Of a stretch of DNA of 5,246 nucleotides, positions 3,909 to 5,246 are shown piece after piece. The stretch covers positions 4,622,482 through 4,627,727 of the forward strand of contig CP070627.1 of NCBI GenBank assembly GCA_020355945.1. Direction: 5' to 3'. The translations under genes and the position numbers were made by a program. The notes below the pieces were generated by a model. That model was not told the origin of the DNA, did no database searches, and saw nothing but the letters and a program-made list of their open reading frames with translations. This DNA is from Candidatus Aminicenantota bacterium (GTDB lineage Bacteria > Acidobacteriota > Aminicenantia > UBA2199). Position 1 is the stretch's first letter. The number at the start of each line of letters is the position of its first letter.

Positions 3909-5102
3909 ATGCCGGAAAAAACAAAGCGTACAAACAAGATAATTTATCAAAAAGCGAAACGCTTCTTCGAAAAATCCGGGTCAGTGGATCCAGAAGCCTC
4001 TTACTATGTGCCCCTGGGAAATGTGGTCAATGCTGATAACCAGGATATTAAAAACATGGTGGACCGGGGCCGCTACTTCTCCATTTTTGCCCCCCGCCAA
4101 AGCGGCAAAACAACTTTTCTCAAACACTTTTGCAAAGAATTACATCAAGACCCAACATATGTTGCGGTAATTCTTAGTTTCCAGAAATATAAAAAATTAA
4201 ATCAACAAAGGTTCTACGCCCAGGTGCAAAAAAAACTCTACCACCAATTGGTTGAACGATTGACTGCAATAGAATGCCGGAAACTTGATGAAATTAAATC
4301 CTTCCTGGACCATCATGATTTAATTGACCATATTTCCTTTGGAGAATTATTCGAAGAATTAAACCGGATCATTGAATTCAAAAAAATAGTTATTTTCATC
4401 GATGAGTTTGACGGGATTCCCCTAGATGAACTGGAGAATTTTCTCATCACTATAAGAGATTTATACCTGGAATATAAAGAAATAAAACAAAAGGCCCTGT
4501 ATTCGGTAGGCCTGGTGGGAATAAGAGATATCACCAAACTCATTGTGGGCGGTATATCTCCTTTTAATATCGCTGACCAGGTTGACCTTCCCCCTTTCTC
4601 TTTGAAAAATGTCCGCGACCTCTATGCCCAATATACAGCAGAAACCAATCAACCCTTTACGGAAGAAGCGGTTAAAAAAGTCTATGAACAAACCGAAGGG
4701 CAGCCCTGGTTGGTGAACCGGCTGGGAACTATTCTTACCGTAAATATTAAGCCGGGAACCACGGCACCCATTGATGAGCAGGATGTGGAAAAAGCCATTG
4801 AAATCCTTCTCTTTGAGAAAAACGACCACTTCGACAATCTTTATGAAAAGACCATACTGTATAAAGAAACGTTTGTTAAGATTGTGTTTGATAATGTCAA
4901 ATATAGACCCGGTGATAAAGAGCAGTCCTGGTTGGAGCAATTTGGACTGGTAAAGAAAAAAGAAAAAAAAGCAGTAGTGGCCAATAATATTTATAAAGAG
5001 AGATTTATTGAGACGTTTTTCAGCGAAGCTGATGTACCGGAAGATATCTCCACAACAAGATATGTTTTGCCAGATAATCGACTGAATGAGGTTTTAAAAT
5101 GA
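3909..5102 (+). CDS. AAA-like (STAND/AAA_35-type) ATPase
   Basis: This 397-residue cytosolic P-loop ATPase belongs to the AAA-like family that begins with a SYYVPL/N-x-D-N segment (31-44) and RGRYFSIFAPRQSGKTT. Walker A is APRQSGKTT (61-69, with the family's usual missing first Gly) and Walker B is IVIFIDEFD (160-168). A sensor-like GLVGIRDIT lies at 201-209, followed by ISPFNIADQVDLPPFS (216-231) and the GQPWLVNRL signature (264-272). A C-terminal winged-helix-like part ends in WLEQFGLVKK...NNIYKERF. The length and both ends look complete. No ribosome site precedes ATG 3909; translation may be leaderless or coupled to the frame that stops nine bases upstream. The stop overlaps the ATG of the AlbA_2 protein gene (ATGA), so the two are co-translated and probably act together. 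Family members are often orphan or defence-associated; the substrate is unknown. Confidence 0.8.
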   Translation: MPEKTKRTNKIIYQKAKRFFEKSGSVDPEASYYVPLGNVVNADNQDIKNMVDRGRYFSIFAPRQSGKTTFLKHFCKELHQDPTYVAVILSFQKYKKLNQQRFYAQVQKKLYHQLVERLTAIECRKLDEIKSFLDHHDLIDHISFGELFEELNRIIEFKKIVIFIDEFDGIPLDELENFLITIRDLYLEYKEIKQKALYSVGLVGIRDITKLIVGGISPFNIADQVDLPPFSLKNVRDLYAQYTAETNQPFTEEAVKKVYEQTEGQPWLVNRLGTILTVNIKPGTTAPIDEQDVEKAIEILLFEKNDHFDNLYEKTILYKETFVKIVFDNVKYRPGDKEQSWLEQFGLVKKKEKKAVVANNIYKERFIETFFSEADVPEDISTTRYVLPDNRLNEVLK

Positions 5103-5246
5103 CTGAAAAAGCGCTGAAGAATCTAATCGATGAATTAAGGGCCTTGCCTTCGGAAACCGAATGGGTGGAGTTCAAAGAAAAAAGATGTGAACCTAATGAA
5201 GTCGGTGAATATATCTCAGCCCTCTCAAATTCAGCATGCCTCCATG
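5099..5246 (+). CDS. Schlafen AlbA_2-domain protein, 5' part only
   Basis: The ATG at 5099 overlaps the ATPase stop (ATGA), with GAGG at 5088-5091 as ribosome site. The 49 visible codons encode an N-terminal helix (about residues 3-16) and then EWVEFKEKRCEPNEVGEYISALSNS in two pieces: the E-W-x-E-F-K strand at about 21-26 and the GEYISALSN helix at about 36-44. This is the characteristic start of the Schlafen AlbA_2 (former AAA_4) putative DNA/RNA-binding domain. Full-length relatives (COG2865-type) usually continue for several hundred residues, often with a GHKL-like or winged-helix C-terminus, which the window does not show. Coupling to the STAND-like ATPase suggests a two-component unit. 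Whether it is a regulator or a defence effector cannot be told from here. Confidence 0.8.
   Translation, partial: MTEKALKNLIDELRALPSETEWVEFKEKRCEPNEVGEYISALSNSACLH

Noticed and set aside
4461..4940. 159-codon open frame on the minus strand
   Set aside because: Lies fully opposite the well-supported AAA ATPase gene, has no family-like motifs or ribosome site, and is explained as a shadow of the coding strand.

Overview
The window reads as an accessory (defence-island-like) stretch from an environmental, probably anaerobic bacterium of moderate-to-low GC. The GC-rich inverted repeat at the left edge and the CACAGAG/CACGAAG and CCAAGTT repeats between genes resemble clutter I associate with Candidatus Aminicenantes and some Desulfobacterota and Planctomycetes genomes. 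That assignment is from memory and weak. All recognisable genes lie on the + strand.

Layout. Bases 1-321 hold no gene but contain two inverted repeats. Bases 373-1601 encode an AAA15/AAA21-type (SMC/ABC-like, COG4637-type) ATPase, broken by a -1 frameshift at a run of six G. Six bases later comes a DUF4276 gene (1608-1977), a TOPRIM-like partner protein. It has lost its middle, including the expected catalytic acidic residues, and is out of frame across the junction. Next is an NtrC-like AAA+ regulator (2022-3056). It lacks a receiver domain although a short in-frame remnant of one seems to precede it, and it has lost the GAFTGA loop used to contact sigma-54. Bases 3057-3435 are a repeat-rich spacer. 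A small ribbon-helix-helix-like antitoxin (3436-3633) has its own good promoter and overlaps the start of a Doc/Fic toxin gene that keeps only about 28 codons before running into an inverted-repeat element. Last come a STAND-like AAA ATPase (3909-5102) and, overlapping it by ATGA, the start of a Schlafen AlbA_2-domain protein that runs off the window.

How the genes fit together. The ATPase plus DUF4276 pair resembles the split ATPase/TOPRIM arrangement of OLD-like and PARIS-like defence modules, and here both members are damaged. The toxin is gone while its antitoxin looks intact. The regulator is damaged at the residues that define its family. The simplest reading is a decaying defence/toxin-antitoxin cluster next to one apparently intact two-gene unit (AAA ATPase plus AlbA_2 protein). 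That unit is the best candidate here for a poorly described functional system. Sequencing or assembly error at the G run cannot be excluded. Family assignments come from motif recognition by eye; no searches were run.
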